NCBI RefSeq assembly: GCF_017813245.1
Contig: NZ_JAGIQL010000023.1
Location: 1-59,109 of the forward strand
Direction of reading: 5' to 3'
Origin: Streptomyces montanisoli
GTDB lineage: Bacteria > Actinomycetota > Actinomycetes > Streptomycetales > Streptomycetaceae
Length of the DNA stretch: 59,109 bases
Below are positions 34,491-43,764 of the stretch, piece after piece (positions within the stretch are counted from its first letter, which is position 1; each line of letters starts with the position of its first letter). Below the pieces are notes generated by a model. It was given only the letters and a program-made list of their open reading frames with translations, had not been told where the DNA came from and did no database searches. The position numbers and the translations under genes are program-made.

Positions 34491-35810
34491 TCAGCGCGGG
34501 ATGACGAGGGCGGCCTTGGCCTCGGAGGCGCAGCGGCGCATGGCCTGCGCCGGGCTGCTCTTGCCGAGCAGCACGGCCACGATGGCCTGGCCGAGCGCCG
34601 TGGAGACCTGTGCGTAGGCGGGGTGTGCGGGGCGCACGCGCGCCGAGTCGAGCGCCTTGGTGAAGACGTCGAGCCCGGTGGTCGCGGCGGCGTGCTTCCG
34701 CCACGCGGGTTCGTCCTCGCTGCGCCGGCTCAGGGGCAGACTGCCGGCCTCGATGTCCCAGTGGACGTCCTGGTCGGGCTGGGCGAGCCAGGACACGAAG
34801 GTGCGGGCCGCCCGTGAACGCGCGTCACCGTTGTCGAAGACGGTCCAGGTGTCGGGGCCGGATATGGTGACGGGCTTGCCGCTGTAGCTGGGCAGCGGCA
34901 CCACCGCGTAGTCGACCTTCGCCTGCCGGATGTCGGGGAGTTGCCAGGGTCCTGTGACGACCATGCCCATCCTGCCGGACGCGAAGACCTGGTACATCTG
35001 CTCGGTGCCGGGCTTGGGGTCGATGTAGACGCTCTTGGCCCGCGCGAGCGCCTGCACGGTCTCCAGGGCGCGGACCCCGGAGTCCTCGAAGCCGATGCTG
35101 CGCCCGTCGGCGCCGATGACGTCGCCGCCGAGGTCCCACACCATCGGCCACAGCCGCCAGACGGTGTCTTCGTCCCCCACACCGGGCCAGCCGGTGCCGA
35201 AGGTGCCGCGCCCCGGGTCCGTGAGGCGGTGGGCGACGTCCACGAAGTCTCGCCAGGTCCAGCCCGCTTCGGGCAGATCGACGCCCGCCTCGCGGAACAG
35301 CTTCTTGTTGCACACCACCGCGAGCGAGTCGAGGAGCGCGGGCGAGGCCCGTACGTGCCCGTTGATGGTGACGGCCTCCCTGGCGGGCCCCCAGTAGTTC
35401 TTCCAGGGTGTGGGCGCCGAGTGCACGGTGTCGGTCAGGTCGACGACCTGCGGGCTGCGGGCCACGCCGGCGAGGTCGGAGCCGAAGATGTAGGCGATGT
35501 CCGGGTACGACCCGGAGGCCAGGGCCGCGGTGACCTTCTGCAGCATGGAGTCGGCCAGCACTCCCCCGCTGAGATCGACGCTGATGTGCGGGTGGGTGCG
35601 GGTGAACCGCGCCACCAGGCGCTTGATGGCCGCAAGTCCGGTGTCGGTCTGGCCGTGCCACATGTTGATCGTGACCCTGCCGTCGGGCCCCACACCGTCG
35701 CCCGCACCGCCGCCGCACCCGGCGAGGAGTGTGGCCGCGGCGACCCCGGAACCGGCGAGCAGCACGCTCCGGCGCGTGTGCGGTGCGGGATGGTGCTGGC
35801 CGAGAGCCAC
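34491..35810 (-). CDS. Extracellular sugar-binding lipoprotein (CUT1 family)
   Basis: 439 residues from GTG 35810, with GGAGG about 5 bases upstream; the frame runs to 36056 but the extra part is Arg/Pro-rich. Signal peptide RRSVLLAGSGVAAATLLAGC with lipobox LLAGC, so the mature protein is lipid-anchored. The SBP fold follows: ITINMWHGQTDT-type first strand, GSYPDIAYIFGSDL, GMVVTGPWQLPDI and WTWRDFVDVAHRLTDP. It captures the sugar for the MalF/MalG channel. The GH4 enzyme at the operon end points to melibiose/raffinose-type alpha-galactosides, an inference. It heads the operon; the DeoR gene is divergent. Confidence 0.92.
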   Translation of the reverse strand: MALGQHHPAPHTRRSVLLAGSGVAAATLLAGCGGGAGDGVGPDGRVTINMWHGQTDTGLAAIKRLVARFTRTHPHISVDLSGGVLADSMLQKVTAALASGSYPDIAYIFGSDLAGVARSPQVVDLTDTVHSAPTPWKNYWGPAREAVTINGHVRASPALLDSLAVVCNKKLFREAGVDLPEAGWTWRDFVDVAHRLTDPGRGTFGTGWPGVGDEDTVWRLWPMVWDLGGDVIGADGRSIGFEDSGVRALETVQALARAKSVYIDPKPGTEQMYQVFASGRMGMVVTGPWQLPDIRQAKVDYAVVPLPSYSGKPVTISGPDTWTVFDNGDARSRAARTFVSWLAQPDQDVHWDIEAGSLPLSRRSEDEPAWRKHAAATTGLDVFTKALDSARVRPAHPAYAQVSTALGQAIVAVLLGKSSPAQAMRRCASEAKAALVIPR

Positions 35811-36444
35811 TGGACCTCCAAGTGGGGATCGAATGCGCTGGACGAGGGAAGGGCGGCATGCGGTGTCGTGTGCTTGGGTGCTCTTGGGTGTTGCGCCGCC
35901 GGAACGGAGCGCGCGACCGGGAAAAGGCGCTGTGCGGCAGGCCGGAGGAAGAGCCGGGGCTGCCCGGCCCGGCCTGCTGGGACCGCGGGGGTCAGGGCGC
36001 GCCCGGGCGGGACTACGGGTGGTCGCCGGTCCTGCCGGGGCCTCGTGCCTGATCACCCGGGCGGCTGCCCCGTGCGGCGTACGGTCCCCGCACGGGCCGG
36101 CGGCGGACGCCGGGGAGACGGGACCCCGGGAGGAGGCGGACGTTCATCATCGAGCTCCGGCTGTGGCGGGCACGTCCCCGCCTCGGGCGGTGGCGACCAC
36201 CGCCCTGGCGACTTTGTCCGGGCTCGCGGCATCACACCGTCCACCGGCTGGGCGTACCTCTGACGCCGACCACTGGTGCGGCGTCGCCAGCAGTAAATCG
36301 AGCAGTATTCGTCATGTCAAGGGTGCGAATCTGATCAGAACTGCGCAGTGAGAAGCGACCACTACGCGGGGAAAACGTCCCCTGCACGACCGCAGGACCG
36401 CCTATTCCGAGGCTCCGACGAGTGCGAATGGCTATGCTGCGGGC
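35811..36444. other. 634-bp divergent region between sugar-binding protein and DeoR genes
   Basis: No gene supported. AGAACTGCGC (36337-36346) recurs as AGAACTGAGC (36451-36460, inside the first DeoR codons), and GTGCGAAT occurs at 36323-36330 and 36422-36429. These may be halves of the DeoR operator. TATGCT at 36433-36438 is a likely -10 for the DeoR gene. Confidence 0.5.
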
Positions 36445-37203
36445 ATGCTGAGAACTGAGCGCCACGCGCGCATCCTTGAGCATGTCTCCGCGAAGGGCAG
36501 CGTGGGCGTCGAGGAGTTGTCCCGGCTGCTGCACGTCTCCGGGGCCACGGTGCGGCGCGATCTCCAGCACCTCGACGCCCTCAACCTCCTGCGGCGTACC
36601 CACGGCGGTGCGGCGCTCGGGAGCATCGGCCTCGAAGCACCGCTGCAGTACCGCAGCGAGCGGCGCAGGCCGGAGAAGCTGGCCATCGCCCGCGCCGCGG
36701 CCGCGCTGGTGCCGGCGGGCGCCGTCGTCGGGATGACGGGCGGCTCGACCGCGACGGAGATCGCCCGGCTGCTCGCCGAGCGCGGCCCCGTCACCATCGT
36801 CACCAACGCGGTGAACATCGCGGCGGAGCTGGTCCTGCACAAGGACGTCACCCTCGTCGTGATCGGTGGCACCGCACGCACCGAGAGCTACGAACTGGTG
36901 GGCCCCACCGCGGAGAAGGCGCTCACCGAGTACCACACCGATGTGACGTTCCTCGGTGTCGACGGCATCAGTGCCGCGCACGGCTGCACCACGCACGACC
37001 AGCTGGAGGCGGCGACCGACCGTGCCTTCACCAACAGCAGCAGCCGCACGGTCGTCGTCGCGGACAGCTCGAAGATCGGCAAGGTCACACTGGCGAAGAT
37101 CTGCCCGCTGGCGGCCGTCGGGCATCTCGTGACGGACGGCGAGGCCGCGCAGGAGGAACTGGAGCGCATAGCGGCCGCGGGCGTCCCGGTGACCTCGGTC
37201 TGA
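36445..37203 (+). CDS. DeoR/GlpR family transcriptional regulator
   Basis: 252 residues from ATG 36445. HTH at about 6-55: RHARILEHVSAKGSVGVEEL followed by LHVSGATVRRDLQHLDALNL and RTHGGA, the family signature. The C-terminal sugar-phosphate-binding domain (about 75-235) shows GMTGGSTATEIARLL, TNAVNIAAEL, FLGVDGIS and VVVADSSKIGKV. Members repress sugar operons and respond to a phosphorylated sugar. It is divergent from the alpha-galactoside importer operon, its probable target. A -10 TATGCT 6 bases before the ATG and no ribosome site imply a leaderless transcript. Confidence 0.92.
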   Translation: MLRTERHARILEHVSAKGSVGVEELSRLLHVSGATVRRDLQHLDALNLLRRTHGGAALGSIGLEAPLQYRSERRRPEKLAIARAAAALVPAGAVVGMTGGSTATEIARLLAERGPVTIVTNAVNIAAELVLHKDVTLVVIGGTARTESYELVGPTAEKALTEYHTDVTFLGVDGISAAHGCTTHDQLEAATDRAFTNSSSRTVVVADSSKIGKVTLAKICPLAAVGHLVTDGEAAQEELERIAAAGVPVTSV

Positions 37204-37313
37204 CCCACCGCGGCCGCGGCCCGGCACCCCGCGGGCTTGCGGTTTCCGTTGCGTCAACTCCTACGGTCGTCCGTGTGGCCGGAACGACCGGCCCGGCGAA
37301 GAAGGGAACGGCG

Positions 37314-38087
37314 ATGTCCTGGTCGATCGCGGACGTGGCCCGGATGTCCGGGGTGACGTCCCGGACGCTGCGGCACTACGACGCCATCGGCCTGCTGCCG
37401 CCCGCGCGCATCGGATCCAACGGGCACCGCCACTACGAGGAGGCGGACCTGCTGCGGTTGCAGCAGATCCTGCTGATGCGGGAGCTGGGCCTTGGACTGC
37501 GCGCGATCCAGGCGGTGCTGGACAGCCGGGCCGACCGCGTGACCGTGCTGCGCGAGCACCACAGGCGGCTGCTGAGCGAGCGCGACCGGCTGGACACGCT
37601 CGTGCGCACGGTCGGGCGGACCATCGCCGAACTGGAGGAGAAGGACGGCAGCGCCATGACGAAGATCAACAGGCCGGAGAACCTCTTCGAGGGTTTCCAG
37701 GCCTCGTCCGCCGACGCCCGGGCCATGGACGCCGAGGCGAGGCAGCGGTGGCCACGGGCGTGGGAGGAGTCCCGGCAGGCCGTACAGGGGATGACCGACG
37801 CCGACCAGGAGCGGTGGCAGCGTGAGGTGACGGCGCAGATGATCCGCGTGGCGGAGCTCATGGTGGCCGGCACACCGGTCGCCGATCCCGCCGTGCAGGC
37901 CGAGATGGACGCACACTACCGGGGCGTGTGCCGGTTCTGGACGCCGGACGCGGCCGCGTACAGGGGCCTGGCCAAGACGTACGTGGACGACCCCAGGATG
38001 CGCGTCAACTGGGACAGGATCGCCGACGGTCTGGCCGACTACCAGCACGACGCGATGGTCGTCTACGCCGACACCAGGCTGGGCTGA
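37314..38087 (+). CDS. TipA-like MerR family regulator (MerR + TipAS antibiotic-recognition domain)
   Basis: 257 residues from ATG 37314, with AAGGGA upstream. MerR HTH at about 4-30 (IADVARMSGVTSRTLRHYDAIGLL), wing GSNGHRHYEEADLLRL, a dimerising coiled coil to ~110, then a TipAS effector domain (about 115-257; LFEGFQ, RQRWPRAWEESR, HYRGVCRFWTPDAAAYRGLA). TipAL of S. lividans is 253 residues and its separately translated TipAS form is 144. Here an internal ATG at 37656 (MTKINRPENLFEGF), with AAGGA upstream, would yield 143 residues, so the dual-product arrangement seems conserved. It probably senses thiopeptide-like or other drugs. No adjacent target gene; autoregulation likely. Confidence 0.9.
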   Translation: MSWSIADVARMSGVTSRTLRHYDAIGLLPPARIGSNGHRHYEEADLLRLQQILLMRELGLGLRAIQAVLDSRADRVTVLREHHRRLLSERDRLDTLVRTVGRTIAELEEKDGSAMTKINRPENLFEGFQASSADARAMDAEARQRWPRAWEESRQAVQGMTDADQERWQREVTAQMIRVAELMVAGTPVADPAVQAEMDAHYRGVCRFWTPDAAAYRGLAKTYVDDPRMRVNWDRIADGLADYQHDAMVVYADTRLG

Positions 38088-38088
38088 C

Positions 38089-38140
38089 GGCTGAACCGCT
38101 CGTGTGGCTGCCCGCGGGCAGCCACACGGGCGGTTCAGCC
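38089..38140. terminator. Long bidirectional hairpin between TipA-like and permease genes
   Basis: GGCTGAACCG-CT-CGTGTGGCTGCCC pairs with GGGCAGCCACACG-GG-CGGTTCAGCC around GC, interrupted only by a 2-base mismatch. The permease stop codon (38135-38137) lies within the right arm. It ends both convergent units. Confidence 0.88.
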
Positions 38141-39151
38141 GCGTTTGGCGATGCTTCTCGCGCGCAGCCGGTCGGCCGTGATGGCGAGGCCCAGGACGCA
38201 TCCCAGCACGATGTTGGTGTAGTTGGTGTTGACCCGCAGCGTCGTCAGGCCGTTGTTGATGAGTTCGAGCAGGACGGTGCCGGCCACGATGCCGATGATG
38301 CGGCCCTGGCCGCCGACCAGGCTCACGCCGCCGATGACGGCCGCCGCGATCGCCGACAGCTCCCAGCCGACGCCCACGCCGCTGGCCGAGCCGACGCTCA
38401 TCCGGCCGAGCACCATGATCCCCGCGAAGGCGGAGAGCAGCGAACTGGTCACGTACATCGACACGATTCTGCGGCTGCCCCGTATCCCGGCCAGGCGCGC
38501 GGCCTCGGGGTTGCCGCCGACCGCGTACACCTGGCGTCCCGCGTAGGTGCGTTCGAGGAAGAACCACGCCACAGCGGCGACCACCACGAACAGCAGGAGC
38601 GGCAGCGGGATCTGGGCGACGTACGTCTGGCCGATGTCCCCGAACAGTCCGCCGATGCCGGTGATGGACGTGCCGGACGTGATGGCCAGGGTGACCCCCT
38701 GTGCCACCGTGTAGGTGACCAGTGTGACGACGAACGGCGCCATCCTGAGGCGCGTGACGGCCAGCCCGTGCAGCAGGCCCACTCCCCCGGCTATCGCCAG
38801 TGTGACGAGGATGGCGACGACGGGTGGCATGCCGGCGCGTACGTTGAACCAGGACATCAGGATCACACTGGTGCCGAGCAGCGCGCCGACCGAGAGGTCG
38901 ATGCCGCCGGTGAGGATCACCAGGGACTCGCCGATGGCGATCAGCCCGTACTGGGCCAGGTCGAACCCCATGCCCTGGAGGTTGACCGCCCCGGCGAACG
39001 CCGACTTGTCGATCGCGAGGGCGGCGAAGACCACGACGCACGCGGTGACCACACCGACCTCGGGCGTCTCGGCCAGTCGCCTTACGCGCGATGTGCGCGC
39101 CCGGCTCGCGGTGTCCGCCGCCGGCTTCACCGGTGCGGTGCTGGTGTTCAT
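38135..39151 (-). CDS. Sugar ABC transporter permease, RbsC/AraH type (probable L-arabinose)
   Basis: 338 residues from ATG 39151, overlapping the ATPase stop by 4 bases. Eight to ten helices. Typical RbsC-family text: GESLVILTGGIDLSVGALLG, ALAVTRLRMAPFVVTL-type loop, GRQVYAVGGNPEAARLAGI (the ATPase contact) and GGVSLVGGQGRIIG. It forms the homodimeric channel of a CUT2 importer. Transcribed with the binding protein and ATPase downstream of two arabinose-type LacI operators, so L-arabinose is the inferred substrate. Confidence 0.92.
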   Translation of the reverse strand: MNTSTAPVKPAADTASRARTSRVRRLAETPEVGVVTACVVVFAALAIDKSAFAGAVNLQGMGFDLAQYGLIAIGESLVILTGGIDLSVGALLGTSVILMSWFNVRAGMPPVVAILVTLAIAGGVGLLHGLAVTRLRMAPFVVTLVTYTVAQGVTLAITSGTSITGIGGLFGDIGQTYVAQIPLPLLLFVVVAAVAWFFLERTYAGRQVYAVGGNPEAARLAGIRGSRRIVSMYVTSSLLSAFAGIMVLGRMSVGSASGVGVGWELSAIAAAVIGGVSLVGGQGRIIGIVAGTVLLELINNGLTTLRVNTNYTNIVLGCVLGLAITADRLRARSIAKRG

Positions 39152-40725
39152 GTGCTCGCCTTCCCTCGCGTGCCTCGCGTGGCCGCCCCGGACCGCGTCC
39201 CGGCGGCCGCCGTCATGATCACTTCCTTGCCGAAGCGTTCGCGCGGGAGGTCGGCGACCACCCGCCCGTGCGCCATCACCACGATCCGGTGGCAGATCCA
39301 CAGCAGTTCCTCCAGTTCGGAGGAGGCCACCAGCACGGCGAGTCCGCGCTCGGCCGCGGCGTCGATGAGCCCGTAGATCTCCGCCTTCGCGCCGACGTCG
39401 ACGCCGCGGGTCGGCTCGTCGAGCAGCAGCAGCTTCGGGTCGGCCGCGAGCCAGCGCCCGAAGACCGCCTTCTGCTGGTTGCCGCCCGAGAGGTCGCCGA
39501 TCGGCTGCTCCTGGCTGTGCAGGCGCACACCGAGGTCCCCGACGATGCGGCGGGCGTGCTCCTTGTCGGCGCGCGGCGTGAGCACACCGCGAGCGCTGAT
39601 GCGGCGCAGGGTCGCGAGGGTGACGTTCCACCGCACGGAGTGCGCCGGCAGCAGCGACTGCGCCTTGCGGTCCTCCGGGACGAGGCCGATGCCCGCCTCG
39701 ACCGCGTCGGCCGGGTGGCGGGGACGGAAGTCGGCCCCGTCGAACCGTACGGTGCCGCCGGTGCGCGGCTGCGCGCCCATCACGGTGTGCAGCAGGCGGC
39801 TGCGCCCCGAGCCCATCAACCCGGCGACGCCGACGATCTCGCCTGCCCTGACGTCCAGGTCGACGGGGCCGAGCCCGTCGGCGGTCAGTTCACGCACGCT
39901 CAGGGTCGTGGTGCGCTCCACCGCGGAGGGCGGCGCGAGATCGGCGCGTGCGAGTTCCGTGCCGACCATCTCGCGGATCATCCGCTCCTCGGTGGCCTCC
40001 GCGGGGGTGAGGTCCGCGACGAGGCGCCCGCTGCGCAGGACGACGACCCGGTCCGCGACGGAACGCACCTCGTCGAGGCGGTGCCCGATGAAGAGCACGG
40101 CCCCGCCCGCGGCGGCGTGCCGGCGCGCGAGGTCCAGCACGTTCCCGGCCTCCACGGGGCCGAGCGACGACGTCGGTTCGTCGAGGATGAGGACGACCGG
40201 CCGGTGGCCCCAGGCCTTGGCGATCTCGATCATCTGCCGTACCGGCACCGGGAATCGCTCGACCGGCCGGTCGACGTCCACACCCTCCACACCGACCTCG
40301 GCGAGCAGCGCCCCGGCCTCGGCCCGGGTGCCGGGGCGGTCGAAGACCAGGCGCTCCACGAACCGGTTGCCCGCGCGCCGCGGCCGCCGCCCGAGCAGCA
40401 GGTTCTCCGCCACGTTCATCTGGCCGACCAGCGGGAACTCCTGCGCCACGAGGGCGACTCCGGCCTCGCGCGCGTGGTCGGGGCGGCCCGGCTGGAGAGG
40501 CCGGCCCGCGACCTCGACACAGCCCGTGGTGGGGGTCACGGTGCCGGACAGGACGCCCATCAGTGTGGACTTGCCCGCGCCGTTCTCTCCCACCACCGCC
40601 ACGATCTGGCCGCGCGCCAGGTCGAGCCGCGGGATGTCGAGCACCTTCACGGGGCCGTACGACTTGGACACGTCCCGCAGGGTGACCGCGCTTTCGGTGT
40701 GCCCGATGTCGTTGTGCCCGTCCAT
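39148..40725 (-). CDS. Sugar ABC transporter ATPase, RbsA/AraG type (two nucleotide-binding domains)
   Basis: 525 residues with two fused ATPase domains. First half: Walker A GENGAGKST, Walker B VVLILDEPTSSL; its signature loop reads FPVPVRQMIEIAKA instead of the usual LSVGxQQMVEIAKA, so the LS and Gly are lost. Second half: degenerate Walker A GLMGSGRSR, usual for CUT2 proteins, signature LSGGNQQKAVFGRWL and LLLLDEPTRGVD. The altered first signature is unusual, but the second is intact and many CUT2 ATPases are asymmetric. Starts in a TGATG overlap with the binding-protein stop. Confidence 0.92.
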   Translation of the reverse strand: MDGHNDIGHTESAVTLRDVSKSYGPVKVLDIPRLDLARGQIVAVVGENGAGKSTLMGVLSGTVTPTTGCVEVAGRPLQPGRPDHAREAGVALVAQEFPLVGQMNVAENLLLGRRPRRAGNRFVERLVFDRPGTRAEAGALLAEVGVEGVDVDRPVERFPVPVRQMIEIAKAWGHRPVVLILDEPTSSLGPVEAGNVLDLARRHAAAGGAVLFIGHRLDEVRSVADRVVVLRSGRLVADLTPAEATEERMIREMVGTELARADLAPPSAVERTTTLSVRELTADGLGPVDLDVRAGEIVGVAGLMGSGRSRLLHTVMGAQPRTGGTVRFDGADFRPRHPADAVEAGIGLVPEDRKAQSLLPAHSVRWNVTLATLRRISARGVLTPRADKEHARRIVGDLGVRLHSQEQPIGDLSGGNQQKAVFGRWLAADPKLLLLDEPTRGVDVGAKAEIYGLIDAAAERGLAVLVASSELEELLWICHRIVVMAHGRVVADLPRERFGKEVIMTAAAGTRSGAATRGTRGKAST

Positions 40726-41888
40726 CAGCCGATGCCCAGCCGCTTGAGCTTCGCCTGGTAGTCCGCCAGGTTGGCCTTGGTGACCAGGCCGACGCCGGAG
40801 CTGAGCGTGGTGTGGTCGCTCTCCAGGTAAGGCCCCACGAGCTTGAGGGTCGCCTCCTTGCCCAGCACCTTGAACGCGGCCAGCAGGTAGGCGCCGGTGT
40901 ACCCCTGCTGGTAGGGCTGCTGGAGCACGGTGGCCTGGATGACTCCGGACTTCAGGAACTTCAGCGTCTGCGGGTCGCTGTCATCCGAGATGATCTTGAT
41001 GCGGCCGGTCTTGCCCGCGGCCTGCACGGCCTGGCCGGCGGAGGGGCCGTCGTAGGAGTAGACGCCGTACAGCCCGTTGATGTTCGGGTTCGTCTGGAAG
41101 GCGGTCTGCGCGTTGGACAGGGCCTTGGAGGCGTCCATGCCGTCGCTGAGCTTCTGGACGACCTTGACGTCCGATCCCTTGAGCGCGTCCTCGAACCCCT
41201 TGATGCGTTCGACGGCGTTGGACGTGGTGAGCGAGCCGACCAGGATCACCACCTGCCCCTTGCCGTCGAGCGCCTGCTTCATCGCCTCGCCGGCCTTATG
41301 GCCCGCCTCGTAGTTCGGGGTGCCGAGGTAGAGGTCGGCGCCGTCCTCCTTCGGCAGGGGCGAGTCGATGGCGAGGACGGGGATGCCGGCCTTCTTGGCG
41401 GACGAGATCGGCGCCTTGATCGCCGTCGGGTCGATGGCGGAGACGCTGAGCCCGGTGATGCCCTGGCCGCGCAGCGTCTGGATGATCGACAGCTGCTGGT
41501 CGAGGCGGCCGTTGGCGGGGGCCTGGTACGTGCCCTTGACGCCGAGGTCGGCAAGGCCCTTGGTGAAGCCCTGCTTTCCGGCGTTCCAGTAGTCGACCGC
41601 GACGTTGACCACCATGGCCTCGTGCAGCTTGGACAGGTCCTTGCCCTTGAGGGCCGCCTTGAGTGCCGCGTCCAGCTTGGCGAGGTTCGCGTCATTGAAC
41701 GCGATGTCGCCCTTGATGGCGGGCGCTGCCGACGCGTGGGAGCCTCCCGCGTCCGGGCCGGTCGCCGCCGAGGAGTCCCCGGCACCGCTCTTGCTGCACC
41801 CCGCCGCGGCCAGCACGGCGGCCAGTGCCACCGCCGCGGCACTCCACCGCCGGCGCCCCGCGACCACAACAGCTCGGACTTCACGCAT
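40725..41888 (-). CDS. Sugar-binding lipoprotein, RbsB/AraF type (probable L-arabinose)
   Basis: 387 residues from ATG 41888. Signal peptide with lipobox LAAAGC; the Gly/Ser/Ala-rich linker runs to about 55. The Peripla_BP_4 fold contains LSIIQTLRGQGITGLSVSAIDP, GIPVLAIDSPLP, GQVVILVGSLTTSNAVERIKGF, NPNINGLYGVYSYDGPSAGQ and ISDDSDPQTL. It delivers the sugar to the RbsA/RbsC-type ABC pair. Two LacI-type operators upstream are the same sequence as those of the ara genes and repressor, supporting arabinose. Confidence 0.92.
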   Translation of the reverse strand: MREVRAVVVAGRRRWSAAAVALAAVLAAAGCSKSGAGDSSAATGPDAGGSHASAAPAIKGDIAFNDANLAKLDAALKAALKGKDLSKLHEAMVVNVAVDYWNAGKQGFTKGLADLGVKGTYQAPANGRLDQQLSIIQTLRGQGITGLSVSAIDPTAIKAPISSAKKAGIPVLAIDSPLPKEDGADLYLGTPNYEAGHKAGEAMKQALDGKGQVVILVGSLTTSNAVERIKGFEDALKGSDVKVVQKLSDGMDASKALSNAQTAFQTNPNINGLYGVYSYDGPSAGQAVQAAGKTGRIKIISDDSDPQTLKFLKSGVIQATVLQQPYQQGYTGAYLLAAFKVLGKEATLKLVGPYLESDHTTLSSGVGLVTKANLADYQAKLKRLGIG

Positions 41889-41927
41889 AGGCGCACTTCC
41901 TGTTCAGACAGTGGCCTTGGCGGCCAT

Positions 41928-41943
41928 TGTGAGCGCTAACAAC
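41928..41943. promoter_or_regulatory. LacI-type operator, transporter promoter
   Basis: TTGTGAGCGCTAACAA, centred on AGCGCT, 39 bp upstream of the sugar-binding protein start. Identical core to the three other sites at 42079, 44542 and 47442; the CG centre is typical of LacI/GalR-family repressors. Confidence 0.85.
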
Positions 41944-42078
41944 ATGGGGCCCCGAGGTACGGGGCACATCATTTCGTCTTGCGAGCGTGGTACGACGGGG
42001 GCGCGGAACGTGGTCCCCCTGGGCCGGGTTCGGCCCTCCGCGTGGAGCACGGCGGGCTTCCGATGCCCGCCGCCTAAG

Positions 42079-42094
42079 AGTGTTAGCGCTCACT
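42079..42094. promoter_or_regulatory. LacI-type operator, distal site upstream of transporter
   Basis: AGTGTTAGCGCTCACT is the same dyad in inverted orientation, about 151 bp from the site at 41928 and 168 bp beyond the araA stop. Two sites could allow repression by DNA looping. The rest of the 373-bp gap (41889-42261) shows no gene. Confidence 0.8.
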
Positions 42095-42261
42095 GCGGGA
42101 GCGTCAAGGTGTCGCACAGAGAAAAACGGGCCGAATCGCGGCCCCCTGCCCGCACGGGAGTTGGGGCGCATGGCATACGCGCACATCCCGCCCTTCGCGG
42201 CCGGGACATGCGCGGAACACACCGGCAGACCGGGCCGCCCCCGGGACCGTGCGCTCCCGGG

Positions 42262-43764
42262 TCACAGCCCACCGGCCAGCCGGTAGTACGCCTGGTTCCA
42301 GCGGATCTCCTTGGCGAACTGCCGCAGCTGCGTGGTCTCGTCGATCAGCAAAAGCTCGGTGCGCAGCATGTCCGCGAAGTCGGACAGCTCCTCCGTACCG
42401 ACGGCGGTCGACAGCACGGTGTGGTGCGGGCCGCCCGCGGTCAGCCATGCCTCCGTCGAGGTGCGGAGATCGGGCGCCGGACGCCAGACGGCCCGCGCCA
42501 CCGGCAGTCTCGGCAGGGGGTGCGGGGGCTGTACGACGTCGATCCTGTTGGCGACCAGGCGGAAGCGATCGCCCATGTCCGCGAGGCCCACCACCACCGC
42601 GGGCCCCGCGTGTGCGTCGAAGACCAGCCTGACCGGGTCCTCCCTGCCGCCGATGCCCAGCGGGTGGATCTCGCAACTGGGGCGGTGCGCCGCGATGCTG
42701 GGGCACACCTCCAGCATGTGCGCGCCGAGGATGAGTTCGCTGCCCGGGACGAGGTGGTAGGTGTAGTCCTCCATGAAGGAGCTGCCGCCCGCGGCGCCCC
42801 GGCCCGCGACCTTGAGCGCGCGCAGCAGGACGGCGGTCTTCCAGTCCCCTTCGCCGCCGAACCCGTAGCCGTCGGCCATCAGCCGCTGCACGGCGAGGCC
42901 CGGCAGTTGCCGCAGCCCGCCCAGGTCCTCGAAGTTGGTGGTGAAGGCGTCGAACCCGCCCGCGGTCAGGAAGGCGCGCAGGCCGAGTTCGACGCGGGCC
43001 GCGTAGCGCAGCGCGTCGTGGCGTTCGCCGCCGCGGCCGAGCCCCTCGCCCATGCGGTAGGTCTCCTCGTACTCGTCCGCGAGCACGGTGACGGCGCGGT
43101 CCCCGATCTCGTCGACGGCGGCGACGAGGTCGTTGACGCCGTAGGTGTTGACGGAGACGCCGAACCGCAGCTGCGCCTCGACCTTGTCCCCCTCGGTGAC
43201 GGCCACGTCCCGCATGTTGTCGCCGAACCTGGCGACCTTCAGCCTGCCCACCGCGTCGCGCGCGAGCGCGGCCCGCATCCAGGTGTGCACGCGCCGGGCG
43301 ACGGCGGGGTCGCAGACGTGACCCGCCACGGTCTTGCGCGCGACGCCGAGCCGCGCCTGGACGTACCCGAACTCGCGGTCCCCGTGCGCGGCCTGGTTGA
43401 GGTTCATGAAGTCCATGTCGATGGTGGACCAGGGGAGTTCGACGTTGGCCTGGGTGTGCAGGTGCAGCAGCGGCTTGCGCAGCAGGTCGAGCCCCGCGAT
43501 CCACATCTTCGCCGGCGAGAACGTGTGCATCCAGGCGATCAGCCCCACGCAGTGGGGTGCCGCGTTCGCCTCCGTGATGGCGCGGGTGATGGCCGCCGCG
43601 TCCGTGAGGACGGGGGTGGGCACGACCTTGACGGGGGTGGCGGCGTGTGCGCCGAGTCGTTCGGCGATGGCACGCGACTGGTCAGCGACCTGGCGCAGCG
43701 TCTGCTCGCCGTAGAGGCCCTGGCTGCCGGTGAGGAACCAGACCTCCTGCGCGGGCTCGCTCAT
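42262..43764 (-). CDS. araA: L-arabinose isomerase
   Basis: 500 residues from ATG 43764, overlapping the araD stop by 4 bases. It converts L-arabinose to L-ribulose, the first catabolic step. Family blocks: [45 protein letters not shown] and [20 protein letters not shown]. Mn2+ site residues in [12 protein letters not shown] helix, [19 protein letters not shown] and GPHHTV match the E. coli Glu/Glu/His/His ligands. Standard length. Co-transcribed with araD behind the operator at 44542. Confidence 0.98.
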   Translation of the reverse strand: MSEPAQEVWFLTGSQGLYGEQTLRQVADQSRAIAERLGAHAATPVKVVPTPVLTDAAAITRAITEANAAPHCVGLIAWMHTFSPAKMWIAGLDLLRKPLLHLHTQANVELPWSTIDMDFMNLNQAAHGDREFGYVQARLGVARKTVAGHVCDPAVARRVHTWMRAALARDAVGRLKVARFGDNMRDVAVTEGDKVEAQLRFGVSVNTYGVNDLVAAVDEIGDRAVTVLADEYEETYRMGEGLGRGGERHDALRYAARVELGLRAFLTAGGFDAFTTNFEDLGGLRQLPGLAVQRLMADGYGFGGEGDWKTAVLLRALKVAGRGAAGGSSFMEDYTYHLVPGSELILGAHMLEVCPSIAAHRPSCEIHPLGIGGREDPVRLVFDAHAGPAVVVGLADMGDRFRLVANRIDVVQPPHPLPRLPVARAVWRPAPDLRTSTEAWLTAGGPHHTVLSTAVGTEELSDFADMLRTELLLIDETTQLRQFAKEIRWNQAYYRLAGGL

